NCBI GenBank assembly: GCA_030066455.1 | Contig: JASJBQ010000303.1 | Coordinates: 1-5,734 of the forward strand | Source of the DNA: Desulfobacterales bacterium | Lineage (GTDB): Bacteria; Desulfobacterota; Desulfobacteria; Desulfobacterales; UBA5852 | Direction: 5' to 3' | Length of the DNA stretch: 5,734 nt | Part shown: piece after piece, positions 1 through 5,734 of the stretch | How the letters are laid out: each line of letters begins with the position of its first letter | How positions within the stretch are numbered: the first letter of the stretch is position 1 | Position numbers and translations under genes: made by a program | Notes under the pieces: generated by a model | What the model saw: the letters and a program-made list of their open reading frames with translations, nothing else | Databases searched by the model: none | What the model was told of the DNA's origin: nothing

Positions 1-90
1 GTCTGCGGCTATATCGCCGCCGGCAGCATTCCGGACAAATGCCCGGTATGCGGCGCCGTCCCCGAGCGTTTCAAGGAAGAAATCATTTGA
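1..90 (+). CDS. C-terminal end of a rubredoxin-like / rubrerythrin-type protein (5' truncated by window edge)
   Basis: Frame 1 reads 29 codons to a TGA at 88-90. The visible peptide starts VCGYIAAG and continues through DKCPVCGA to end in FKEEII. A CGY knuckle followed about 15 residues later by CPxCG is the second half of a rubredoxin fold, in which four cysteines hold one iron or zinc. Three of the four are visible (codons 2, 14 and 17); the fourth, expected three residues before the first one seen, lies outside the window. Such ribbons occur as free rubredoxin, at the C-terminus of rubrerythrin, or fused to flavoproteins. The FKEEI ending after the second knuckle is most like a rubrerythrin or rubredoxin-domain tail, but the parent protein cannot be decided. 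These proteins move electrons in the cytoplasm, often for peroxide or oxygen detoxification in anaerobes. The next gene starts 32 bases downstream on the same strand, so the two may be cotranscribed. Confidence 0.75.
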   Translation, partial: VCGYIAAGSIPDKCPVCGAVPERFKEEII

Positions 91-108
91 GCACACCCCC
101 GCGCGCAA

Positions 109-114
109 CGAGGA
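109..114 (+). promoter_or_regulatory. Ribosome binding site of the thioesterase gene
   Basis: The purine-rich CGAGGA lies eight bases before the ATG at 123. It is the only Shine-Dalgarno-like stretch in the gap after the rubredoxin-like gene and supports ATG 123 as the start. Confidence 0.6.
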
Positions 115-122
115 TCTAGCCC

Positions 123-506
123 ATGGACGCCATCACCCACCTGGCCATCGACACCGAGCTCTGCGGACAGCCGGAAGCGCTGACCCCGCACTACTGCCGT
201 ATTTCCCTGCCGACCACCGCCCGGATGGCGGCGGACGACAGGGGCCTCGTCCACGGCGGCTTTATCTTCGGCATGGCCGATTACGCCGCCATGCTGGCGG
301 TCAACCACCCCAACGTCGTCCTGGGGGCGGCCGAATCGCGGTTTCTCAAACCGGTCCGCGTCGGTGAAACCGTGGTGGCCGAAGCCCGCGTCGAATCCGT
401 GAGCGGTAAAAAACACACGGTACCGGTCACCGTTTCCCGCGACGGCGAAGCCGTATTTCAAGGCACCTTCACCTGCTTTGCTTTAGATGCGCACGTCCTG
501 GACTGA
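123..506 (+). CDS. Hotdog-fold thioesterase (PaaI / 4HBT superfamily), 127 aa
   Basis: This complete gene encodes a 127-residue cytoplasmic protein with no signal peptide or membrane segment, a usual size for a single hotdog domain. The diagnostic part is GLVHGGFIFGMADYAAML (residues 41-58). The HGG turn leads into the long hotdog helix, and an acidic residue (D53) sits on that helix where many PaaI-like enzymes keep their catalytic Asp or Glu. The following strands, SRFLKPVRVGETVVAEARV (72-90), match the usual pattern of a hydrophobic strand, a Pro-Val-x-x-Gly-Glu turn, and another strand. Family members hydrolyse acyl-CoA or aryl-CoA thioesters, normally as dimers or tetramers; a few hotdog domains only sense acyl-CoA. 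The substrate cannot be read from sequence. The upstream rubredoxin-like gene is close enough for shared transcription, but no functional link is evident. Superfamily assignment is firm; the exact subfamily is not. Confidence 0.85.
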   Translation: MDAITHLAIDTELCGQPEALTPHYCRISLPTTARMAADDRGLVHGGFIFGMADYAAMLAVNHPNVVLGAAESRFLKPVRVGETVVAEARVESVSGKKHTVPVTVSRDGEAVFQGTFTCFALDAHVLD

Positions 507-703
507 AAACCCCGCGCTTACCAGGCGATGCCCTGGCCTTCGACAACTGGCGGCATGACGTTCCGACCGCCGGGGACACCGAGCGCCTGGCAAACTTCCG
601 CACCTGTGCCCCCGCGGCCGAACGCCCCCCCTATCCGGCCGAGCACTGCCTGTCGCCGCGGATAGTGGCCGGCGCCGGTGTTCCGGCCACACACGCCATC
701 TGA
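503..703 (+). pseudogene. Possible gene remnant: coding-like fragment without its own start
   Basis: The frame ending at TGA 701-703 reads through ALAFDNWRHDVPTAGD and PPYPAEHCLSP to end in THAI. Of the 56 codons from 533 to 700, 46 end in G or C (my hand count), similar to genuine genes in this window. No in-frame ATG lies at a sensible place, and the frame runs back into the thioesterase gene without a ribosome binding site. An ATG at 487 in another frame gives MRTSWTENPALTRR and then stops at a TGA near 556; a single-base frame change between about 515 and 530 would join it to this fragment. I do not recognise the peptide. It may be a decayed gene, a sequencing or assembly frameshift, or chance openness in GC-rich DNA. 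Confidence 0.3.
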
Positions 704-705
704 CC

Positions 706-858
706 ATGTTCAACATCCGTCTTTTCTTTAGGATCGAACGGGTGACGCGCCGCGGCTGCGATGGCACCTGCTTTCCCCTGGCGGCCCTGCTCGTGGTAGC
801 GTTCGGTCTGCGGGTTCCGGTTGGCCTGGCCCCCAAACTCTGGTACGATGTCTCCTAA
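706..858 (+). CDS. Small hypothetical ORF, 50 aa, one hydrophobic segment
   Basis: The ORF runs from ATG 706 to TAA 856-858. The N-terminus is basic (FFRIERVTRRG), followed by a hydrophobic stretch LAALLVVAFGL (about residues 25-35) that could be a single membrane segment with the N-terminus inside. Thirty-eight of 50 codons end in G or C, which resembles coding sequence. Against it, there is no Shine-Dalgarno sequence before the ATG, the length is short, and I recognise no family. It may be the middle part of one broken gene whose other parts are the fragments at 503-703 and 848-934. Treat as tentative. Confidence 0.25.
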   Translation: MFNIRLFFRIERVTRRGCDGTCFPLAALLVVAFGLRVPVGLAPKLWYDVS

Positions 859-934
859 TCTTGTATGGAACGCCGTGGCCCTGTATCTCCTGGTCAAAAG
901 CATCGGGGACCGGGTTCGGGTGCACGGCACCTGA
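848..934 (+). CDS. Very small hypothetical ORF or 3' fragment, 28 aa, hydrophobic
   Basis: This frame starts at ATG 848, overlaps the end of the 706-858 ORF by 11 bases, and stops at TGA 932-934. It reads LVWNAVALYLLVKSIGDRV, a hydrophobic helix with a basic end. There is no ribosome binding site. Read with a one-base shift near 850, it would extend the upstream ORF into a protein of about 75 residues with two hydrophobic segments, which seems more natural than two separate peptides. No family recognised. Confidence 0.2.
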   Translation: MSPNLVWNAVALYLLVKSIGDRVRVHGT

Positions 935-976
935 GCGGTGGTGCGGCCCCGGAGGCCGGCGTCAGCACACCGATAC

Positions 977-996
977 AGGAAGGGAAGAAAAGAGGA
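977..996 (+). promoter_or_regulatory. Purine-rich leader with ribosome binding site of the adenosyltransferase gene
   Basis: The leader is almost all purine: AGGAAGGGA at 977-985, then AGAGGA at 991-996, four bases before ATG 1001. This decides the start at 1001 over the in-frame ATG at 938, whose added residues are basic and do not belong to the family. Confidence 0.65.
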
Positions 997-1000
997 AACC

Positions 1001-1570
1001 ATGAAAGTCTATACCGGCACCGGGGATCGTGGCAAAACCAGTCTGTTCAGCGGGGAGCGCGTCGAAAAATCCAATCGGCGCGTGGAGGCCTACGGCGATG
1101 TGGACGAACTCAATGCCGTGCTGGGCTCGATTCCCACCACCCTGCCGCCTGACTGCCTCCCGGAGGCATCCGATCTCGAAACGATTATGGTCGACCTTTT
1201 CCACGCCGGCGCCTGCCTGGCGACGACCGACAGCGGCCTGGATGCAGCCGCCTTCGAAGATCTCCCCGCCGCCCGGGTTGCCTGGCTGGAACAGGCCATC
1301 GACCGACTGGATGCCGCCTTGCCGCGCCTGACCCATTTCATCCTTCCGATGGGGCACCCGGCCGCCTGTGCCTGCCACGTGGCCCGCTGTGTGTGCCGGC
1401 GGGCCGAGCGGCATGTCGTGCGCCTTTGCCGGGGAAACGACGACCGCAAGGAAAAACAGGCGTACCCCGGCCTGCAAGTTTATCTGAACCGGCTTTCGGA
1501 CTACCTCTTCGTGCTGGCCCGCTACTGCAACCATGTCTCCGGCACGGCCGAGAAAATCTGGAAGGCCTGA
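1001..1570 (+). CDS. PduO-type cob(I)alamin adenosyltransferase (ATR), 189 aa
   Basis: This enzyme transfers the 5'-deoxyadenosyl group of ATP to the cobalt of cob(I)alamin or a cob(I)yrinic acid derivative, making adenosylcobalamin. The N-terminal ATP-binding loop TGTGDRGKTSLFSG is at residues 5-18, followed by R27 and YGDVDELNAVLG (31-42). The central signature ILPMGHP (114-120) leads into the helix VARCVCRRAERHV (127-139). R129, R133, R134 and E136 there correspond to R186, R190, R191 and E193 of human MMAB, positions hit by disease mutations. The C-terminal YLNRLSDYLFVLARY (161-175) is also characteristic. Family members are cytoplasmic trimers, and 189 residues is a normal length for a stand-alone domain. 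Unusually, the active-site helix region carries four cysteines (C123, C125, C130, C132). The FNR-like flavoprotein gene overlaps the stop codon by one base, suggesting the two products work together. I give no gene symbol because pduO, cobO and mmaB names depend on pathway. Confidence 0.95.
   Translation: MKVYTGTGDRGKTSLFSGERVEKSNRRVEAYGDVDELNAVLGSIPTTLPPDCLPEASDLETIMVDLFHAGACLATTDSGLDAAAFEDLPAARVAWLEQAIDRLDAALPRLTHFILPMGHPAACACHVARCVCRRAERHVVRLCRGNDDRKEKQAYPGLQVYLNRLSDYLFVLARYCNHVSGTAEKIWKA
1560..1565 (+). promoter_or_regulatory. Ribosome binding site inside the ATR 3' end
   Basis: GGAAGG falls in the last Trp-Lys-Ala codons of the adenosyltransferase, four bases before ATG 1570. Together with the TGATG overlap it indicates translational coupling and supports ATG 1570 as the reductase start. 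Confidence 0.55.
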
Positions 1571-2244
1571 TGGGAGATATCGGTCAAGCGACCGCGAAAC
1601 CGACGTGGTCGAGCCGCCTGCTGGAGCGACGGCGTCTGGCGGCCGGCACGTTCGAGCTCCGCTTGACCCGTCCGGCAGGGTTCGCGTTCAGGGCCGGGCA
1701 GTACATCATGCTGCGGATCGGAGACGCCGCGCGGGCCTATTCCCTGGTGAATGCACCGCAAGCGCGTTCACTGGCGATTCTCGTGCGTTGCATTCCCGGC
1801 GGGCGGGTGACGACCTATCTCGACCGGGCCACCGCCGGCACCGTGCTGCGCTTTGACGGGCCCGACGGTCATTTCACCCACCGCGGCGGACGGCGAACGG
1901 TCGTGATGGTGGCGACCGGCACCGGCATTGCGCCGTTCGCCGCCATGATCCGGGCGGGTGCCCGGCCCGATATGCTTCTGCATGGCGTTCGCACGCCCGA
2001 CGAACTCTATTACAGGGAAGAATGCCGGACGGCGGCCCGAAGCTACGTGCCCTGTCTCAGCGGCGAAACCGCTCCGGGTGGTGATATTTTCCACGGCCAT
2101 GTGACCCGCTTCATCGAAACGCGTCTTGCCCCGACGACGGCCGATTTCTACCTGGCCGGCCGAATGGCGATGATCCACGCCGTCATGGGCATTATCGACA
2201 GGCGCTTTCCCTCCGCACGGGTCTACACCGAGGCGTTTTTCTAG
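1570..2244 (+). CDS. Stand-alone FAD-binding oxidoreductase of the ferredoxin-NADP+ reductase (FNR) superfamily, 224 aa
   Basis: The protein has the two-domain FNR layout. An FAD-binding barrel carries FRAGQYIMLRI (40-50), the flavin signature RAYSLVNAP (55-63, R-x-Y-S) and the loop GGRVTTYL (77-84). A nucleotide-binding domain begins VVMVATGTGIAPFAAMI (111-127), continues with LLHGVRTPDELYY (136-148), and ends YLAGRMAMIHAV (194-205) and the aromatic terminus EAFF. There is no 2Fe-2S ferredoxin domain and no extra cysteine cluster, so it should pass electrons from NAD(P)H through flavin to a separate partner. It is cytoplasmic and soluble. An in-frame ATG at 1393 would extend it by 59 residues of Arg/Pro-rich peptide inside the ATR gene; ATG 1570 is preferred. 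The usual Cys-Gly of the C-terminal motif is Ala-Gly here (A196). Coupling to the B12 adenosyltransferase makes a cob(II)alamin reductase role plausible; ferredoxin, flavodoxin or free flavin reduction are alternatives. Confidence 0.85.
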   Translation: MGDIGQATAKPTWSSRLLERRRLAAGTFELRLTRPAGFAFRAGQYIMLRIGDAARAYSLVNAPQARSLAILVRCIPGGRVTTYLDRATAGTVLRFDGPDGHFTHRGGRRTVVMVATGTGIAPFAAMIRAGARPDMLLHGVRTPDELYYREECRTAARSYVPCLSGETAPGGDIFHGHVTRFIETRLAPTTADFYLAGRMAMIHAVMGIIDRRFPSARVYTEAFF

Positions 2245-2277
2245 AAGACTTCACTGAAGGCGGGCGGCTTGGCGGCA

Positions 2278-5200
2278 TCAATCCCGTGCTTCCAACTCTT
2301 CCGCCAGCCGGATCGCCCCGTCCAGATCGAAGTCGTCGGCCAGAGCGCTCAGCCGTCGGCTCAGCGGCCGGTAATCCTCCGAGCGGTTCTCGAGATCGGC
2401 GGCAATGCTGCCCAACGCCCCGATATCACCGATATCCGCGGCTTCGCGAATGCGGCCGGCCATGGCGTGACGCACGTCCGCAGGCAGGTTGGCGCTGTCG
2501 CCGCCCGAACCCTCCCCGGCCGCCTCGGCGGCCGCCGGCCCCAACCTACCGGCGGCGGCAGCGACTTCATCGAGGCTTTCTTCCAGGCGTTCGAGCGCCC
2601 GGCCGAGTCGCTCGGCTTCGGGCGGGACATCCGCGCCCTTGACCAGGGCTTCCAAATCCTGCGCCGCCGCCTGCAGGCGCTCGGCCGCGAGATTGCCGGC
2701 CGCGCCTTTGAGGCCGTGAACAAGTTGGTGGCACGCCTCCAGATCCCCGTCGACCAGGGCCTGTCGGATATCCGCGGCGGCACCCTGGCATTTAAGGGCA
2801 AAATCGACAATCAGTTTGCGGTACAAGCGCCGGTTGCCCCGAAGGCGTCGCAGGCCGGTGTCGAGTGCAAACCCCGGCAGGTGTGCGGGCAGGTCATCCT
2901 CCGGGGTCACGGCGACTTCGCGGCCCGAACCGGGTGCGGCCGTACGCTCGCCCGCAAGCCTTTGGGGATCGATCCATTGCAGCAGGGCATCGAACAGGTG
3001 ATCCGGATCAATGGGTTTGGTGACATGCCCGTTCATCCCCGCGGCCAGGCTTTTCTCGGCATCGCCGGTCATGGCATGGGCGGTCATGGCAATGATCGGC
3101 AGATCGCTGAAGCGGGGGTTTTCACGGATTGCGCGTGCGGCGGCATGGCCGTCCATCACGGGCATCTGGATGTCCATCAGCACCGCGTCGAAATCCCCCC
3201 GCGCGACCGCCTCCACACCGGCCCGGCCGTCGTCGGCCAGGCTGACCGCGATCCCGGCGCCCTCGAGGATCTCTTTGGCCACCTGCTGGTTGATGGCGTT
3301 GTCCTCCACCACGAGCACCCGGGCCCCGGCCAGACGCGCCACGCCCTGCGCCTCCTCGGCCGGGCGGACGTCAGGTTCACCGGCATCCCCGATCTCGGGG
3401 CTCCTGGCCTGCAAGATGGTATCGAACAGCACCGAGGCATTGACCGGTTTGATCAGAAAACCCTCCAGACCCGCTTCCTCGGCCTGGCGCATGACCTCCT
3501 CCCGGCCGTAGGCCGTCGCCATGACCACCGCCGGGATGGTGGCCAGCGCACGGTGGGTCTTGATCCGACGGGCGGTTTCGATCCCGTCCATCTGGGGCAT
3601 CTTCCAGTCCATGATCACCAGCTCATAGGGCGCATCGGGCGGGGCGCCTTCAAGCTCGCTCAGCCCCTCGGCCCCTGAAGCCGCCTGGCCCACCTTGAAG
3701 GAAAACGATTCGAGCATCTCCCGGAAGATGTTCCGGCTCGTGGCGTTGTCGTCCACCACCAGCACCTTCATCCCCCGCAGATCGGCGTGGGGTACGAACT
3801 GCTTCTTGGCCTTCTCCGCGCCCAGCTCGAAGCGCGCCGTGAAAATGAAACGGCTGCCCGCTCCCGCTTCGCTCTCCACACGGATCGCGCCGCCCATCAT
3901 CTGCACCAGACGCTGGCTGATCGCCAGACCCAGCCCGGTCCCCCCATACTTGCGCGTGGTGGAAGTGTCCGCCTGGGAGAAGGACTGAAACAGCTTGGCC
4001 TGCTGCTCCGGACTGATTCCAATGCCCGTATCGCTCACCGTGAAACGCAGCAGCACATGATCCGCCTGGCGCGACTCCAGAATCGTCGATACCACGATCT
4101 CACCCGTCTCGGTGAATTTGACCGCGTTGTTCACCAGGTTGAGCAACACCTGACCCAGCCGCAGCGGATCACCCACCAGAAACCGCGGCACATCCACGCC
4201 CGTGGAAAACAAGACCTCCAAATCGGCCTTCTCCGCCGCTTTGACCGTCACCAGATTGCCCAGGTTCGCAAGCACGTCCTCCAGGTTGAAATCCACCGCC
4301 TCCATGTCCAGCTTGCCCGCCTCGATCTTGGAGAAATCAAGAATGTCGTTGATGATCCCCAAGAGCGAATTGGCCGAGGACTGGATCTTGCTCACGTAGT
4401 CGCGCTGCTTGGCCGTAAGATCCGTCTTCAGCGCCAGGTGCGCCATCCCGATGACCGCATTCATCGGCGTGCGGATCTCGTGGCTCATGTTCGCCAGGAA
4501 ATCGCTCTTGGCCTTGTTGGCCTCGTCCGCCGCCTGCTTGGCCTGCAGGATTTCCTCCTGCAGGCGTTTGCTCGCGGTGATGTCCCGCAGTGATTCGATA
4601 GCCCCGGTGACATTGCCGGCCGTATCGTAGAGCAGGCTGGCCGTGGCGTTGATATAAATCCCGCCATCCCCCAGATGGGGATGGTAGGATTCGGCTTTGA
4701 GGTTCTCGCCGTCTTTTTTGACGGTCAGGTATTTTTCCTTGTAGGCTTCATTCCATTCCCGCACCAGATCAATCAGCACGGGCCGCCGCTCGTCATAGAA
4801 CGGGAGCGCATACTCATAGTCACCTTTGCCGACGATATCGTCCGGGGCCACCCCGGTGAGTTTTTCGATGGCCCGGTTCCAGGTGACCACCTTGCCGTCG
4901 CAGTCCACCACCCAGGTCGGGTCGGGCAGAAAATCGACGATCTGGGAAAGCCGCCGTTGGGAATCCCGGATTTTTTCTTCCGCCTGCTTGCGTTCGGTAA
5001 TATCCCGGGCCACGTGGACCACCTGGTGCACGGCGCCGTCGTCGGCCAGGATGGGAAAGGTGGAGACTTCCATGATCAACGTCTGGCCCTGGGGGCCCGT
5101 ATGGATATGCTCGGTCATGCACTTGCGACCGGTCTGCATGGTTTCGAGCATGGGGCATTCATGGTGCGGCGGGGCGCACATCTGCTTGAGACCGTGGGTC

Positions 5201-5734
5201 AGCTCCCAGCAGGGTTGACCCACGACCGCCTCCCAGGGTTTGCCCAGCTCCGCCAGAAAGGCCTCGTTGGCATCGACGATGGCACCGGTTTCGACATCGA
5301 GAATGGAAATGGCGTCCGGGATGCTGTTGATCACCGTTTCCACGAAGTCCTTCTGTGCCCGGATCGCCTCCTCTGCCTTTTTACGCTCGGTGATGTCGCG
5401 CACGGAGGCCACCACCAGCGCCCCTTCCCGCGTTTCGATGGGGCTCAGGCTGATGTCGACCGGTATCCGGGTTCCGTCTTTGGCCTGGGCCGAGAGTTCG
5501 AGGGCCTCGCCGATGGAGCGCACCCTGGGCTGGGCAAGATACTGGTCGCGCTGTGCCGGGTGTCCCGCACGCTTTTCTTCGGGGACCAGCAGCTCGATGG
5601 TCTGCCCCAGAAGTTCTTGGCGCGGATACCCGAAGAGTTTCTCGGTCTGGGAGTTGACGAGCACGATGACGCCGGCCGGGTCCACGATCACCATGGCATC
5701 CGGCGCCGCCTCGAGCAGGGCCCGGAAGCGCTCC
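2278..5734 (-). CDS. Hybrid sensor histidine kinase, PAS(x3)-HisKA-HATPase-REC-REC-HPt (N-terminus beyond window)
   Basis: The reading frame runs off the right edge: codons before the ATG at 5694 read [13 protein letters not shown], a normal PAS opening, so the true start is outside. Numbering from the first complete visible codon (5733), 1151 residues are seen. PAS1 spans about 1-123, PAS2 about 128-253, PAS3 about 258-393; the first two end in DITERK. A short coiled coil leads to HisKA with SHEIRTP (phosphoacceptor H418, codon 4480-4482). The HATPase domain has the N box around [11 protein letters not shown]1 DTGIGI and G2 GGTGLGL. REC1 has VVDDN, acceptor D709 (3607-3609) and conserved T and K. 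REC2 has VVEDN, acceptor D854 (3172-3174), T and K. HPt carries H1006 (2716-2718) in HGLKGAAGN. An Ala/Gly-rich linker and helical tail finish the protein. No membrane segment is visible, so the seen part is cytoplasmic. The HPt should pass phosphate to an unlinked regulator. The gene ends 33 bases from the convergent reductase gene. Confidence 0.95.
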   Translation of the reverse strand, partial: ERFRALLEAAPDAMVIVDPAGVIVLVNSQTEKLFGYPRQELLGQTIELLVPEEKRAGHPAQRDQYLAQPRVRSIGEALELSAQAKDGTRIPVDISLSPIETREGALVVASVRDITERKKAEEAIRAQKDFVETVINSIPDAISILDVETGAIVDANEAFLAELGKPWEAVVGQPCWELTHGLKQMCAPPHHECPMLETMQTGRKCMTEHIHTGPQGQTLIMEVSTFPILADDGAVHQVVHVARDITERKQAEEKIRDSQRRLSQIVDFLPDPTWVVDCDGKVVTWNRAIEKLTGVAPDDIVGKGDYEYALPFYDERRPVLIDLVREWNEAYKEKYLTVKKDGENLKAESYHPHLGDGGIYINATASLLYDTAGNVTGAIESLRDITASKRLQEEILQAKQAADEANKAKSDFLANMSHEIRTPMNAVIGMAHLALKTDLTAKQRDYVSKIQSSANSLLGIINDILDFSKIEAGKLDMEAVDFNLEDVLANLGNLVTVKAAEKADLEVLFSTGVDVPRFLVGDPLRLGQVLLNLVNNAVKFTETGEIVVSTILESRQADHVLLRFTVSDTGIGISPEQQAKLFQSFSQADTSTTRKYGGTGLGLAISQRLVQMMGGAIRVESEAGAGSRFIFTARFELGAEKAKKQFVPHADLRGMKVLVVDDNATSRNIFREMLESFSFKVGQAASGAEGLSELEGAPPDAPYELVIMDWKMPQMDGIETARRIKTHRALATIPAVVMATAYGREEVMRQAEEAGLEGFLIKPVNASVLFDTILQARSPEIGDAGEPDVRPAEEAQGVARLAGARVLVVEDNAINQQVAKEILEGAGIAVSLADDGRAGVEAVARGDFDAVLMDIQMPVMDGHAAARAIRENPRFSDLPIIAMTAHAMTGDAEKSLAAGMNGHVTKPIDPDHLFDALLQWIDPQRLAGERTAAPGSGREVAVTPEDDLPAHLPGFALDTGLRRLRGNRRLYRKLIVDFALKCQGAAADIRQALVDGDLEACHQLVHGLKGAAGNLAAERLQAAAQDLEALVKGADVPPEAERLGRALERLEESLDEVAAAAGRLGPAAAEAAGEGSGGDSANLPADVRHAMAGRIREAADIGDIGALGSIAADLENRSEDYRPLSRRLSALADDFDLDGAIRLAEELEARD

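Larger units (their letters stand above)
507..1000. other. 494-base stretch without a convincing intact gene; contains coding-like fragments
   Basis: No ORF here has both a good ribosome binding site and recognisable homology. There are three consecutive open fragments on the + strand (about 503-703, 706-858 and 848-934) with codon bias like the neighbouring genes. A small GC-rich inverted repeat lies at 667-688 (GGCCGG ... CCGGCC, ten-base loop), but no T-run follows, so it is not a standard terminator. I looked for a cobalamin riboswitch because the next gene acts on B12, and could not find a recognisable B12 box. The last 25 bases are purine-rich leader for the adenosyltransferase gene. 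Minus-strand ORFs across the region are Arg/Gly/Pro-rich and look like antisense shadows. Confidence 0.6.

Noticed and set aside
821..849. Possible sigma-70 promoter, TTGGCC, 17 bases, TACGAT
   Set aside because: Each box matches the consensus at only four of six positions, and it falls inside coding-like sequence; such matches are expected by chance.
507..1000. Cobalamin riboswitch before the adenosyltransferase
   Set aside because: Plausible from gene function, but I could not find a B12 box or the expected paired segments by eye. A covariance-model search would settle it.
483..1002. Two overlapping minus-strand ORFs in the gap before the ATR gene
   Set aside because: Arg/Pro-rich, no ribosome binding site, no motif. 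The + strand fragments carry the stronger codon signal.
962..1534. 190-codon minus-strand ORF
   Set aside because: Mirror of the adenosyltransferase gene, which has full family motifs on the + strand.
2244..2259. Small palindromes GAAGACTTC and CTTCACTGAAG between the convergent genes
   Set aside because: Stems are four to five pairs with almost no loop and no T-run, so they do not support a terminator.
2269..3678. 469-codon open frame on the + strand
   Set aside because: It lies entirely antisense to the receiver and HPt part of the kinase. Long antisense openness is expected from GC-rich codon bias, and its Gln/His/Arg/Gly-rich peptide shows no domain. The minus-strand frame has unambiguous motifs.
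3787..4593. 268-codon open frame on the + strand
   Set aside because: Antisense to the HisKA/HATPase core of the kinase; the peptide is rich in Arg, Gln, His and Leu without recognisable motifs.
4570..5405. Repeated short DNA similarity near 4575, 4995 and 5390
   Set aside because: These are the codons for the DIT(ER/AS)K ends of the three PAS domains, so the repetition is protein-level domain duplication rather than a DNA repeat.

Overview
This GC-rich window has strong G/C bias at third codon positions. It reads as accessory chromosome of an anaerobic or microaerophilic bacterium, most plausibly a Desulfobacterota (deltaproteobacterial) species. That assignment is an inference. It rests on codon style, the rubredoxin-type gene end, a PduO-type B12 adenosyltransferase, and a large PAS-rich hybrid kinase with a cysteine-bearing PAS type that I associate with that group.

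The left part (1-1000, + strand) opens with the last 29 codons of a rubredoxin-like or rubrerythrin-type metal-ribbon protein. A complete small hotdog-fold thioesterase follows 32 bases later. After it lies about 490 bases with no convincing intact gene. This stretch carries short open fragments in two frames with coding-like third-base bias and no ribosome binding sites, best read as the remains of a small gene or as several very small unknown ORFs.

The middle (1001-2244, + strand) is a tight two-gene unit. A PduO-type cob(I)alamin adenosyltransferase is followed by a stand-alone ferredoxin-reductase-family flavoprotein whose ATG overlaps the upstream TGA by one base. Adenosyltransferases need cobalt reduced to the +1 state, so the natural hypothesis is that the flavoprotein is the dedicated corrinoid reductase. 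This is the most interesting functional idea in the window.

The right part (2278-5734, - strand) converges on that unit across a 33-base gap. It is filled by one very large hybrid histidine kinase, cut at its N-terminus by the window edge: at least three PAS domains, HisKA and HATPase core, two receivers, an HPt domain and a helical C-terminal tail. All four phosphotransfer residues are present, so an entire phosphorelay is carried in one protein. No output regulator is visible here. Nothing in the window looks like an IS element, CRISPR array, tRNA, rRNA or phage gene.
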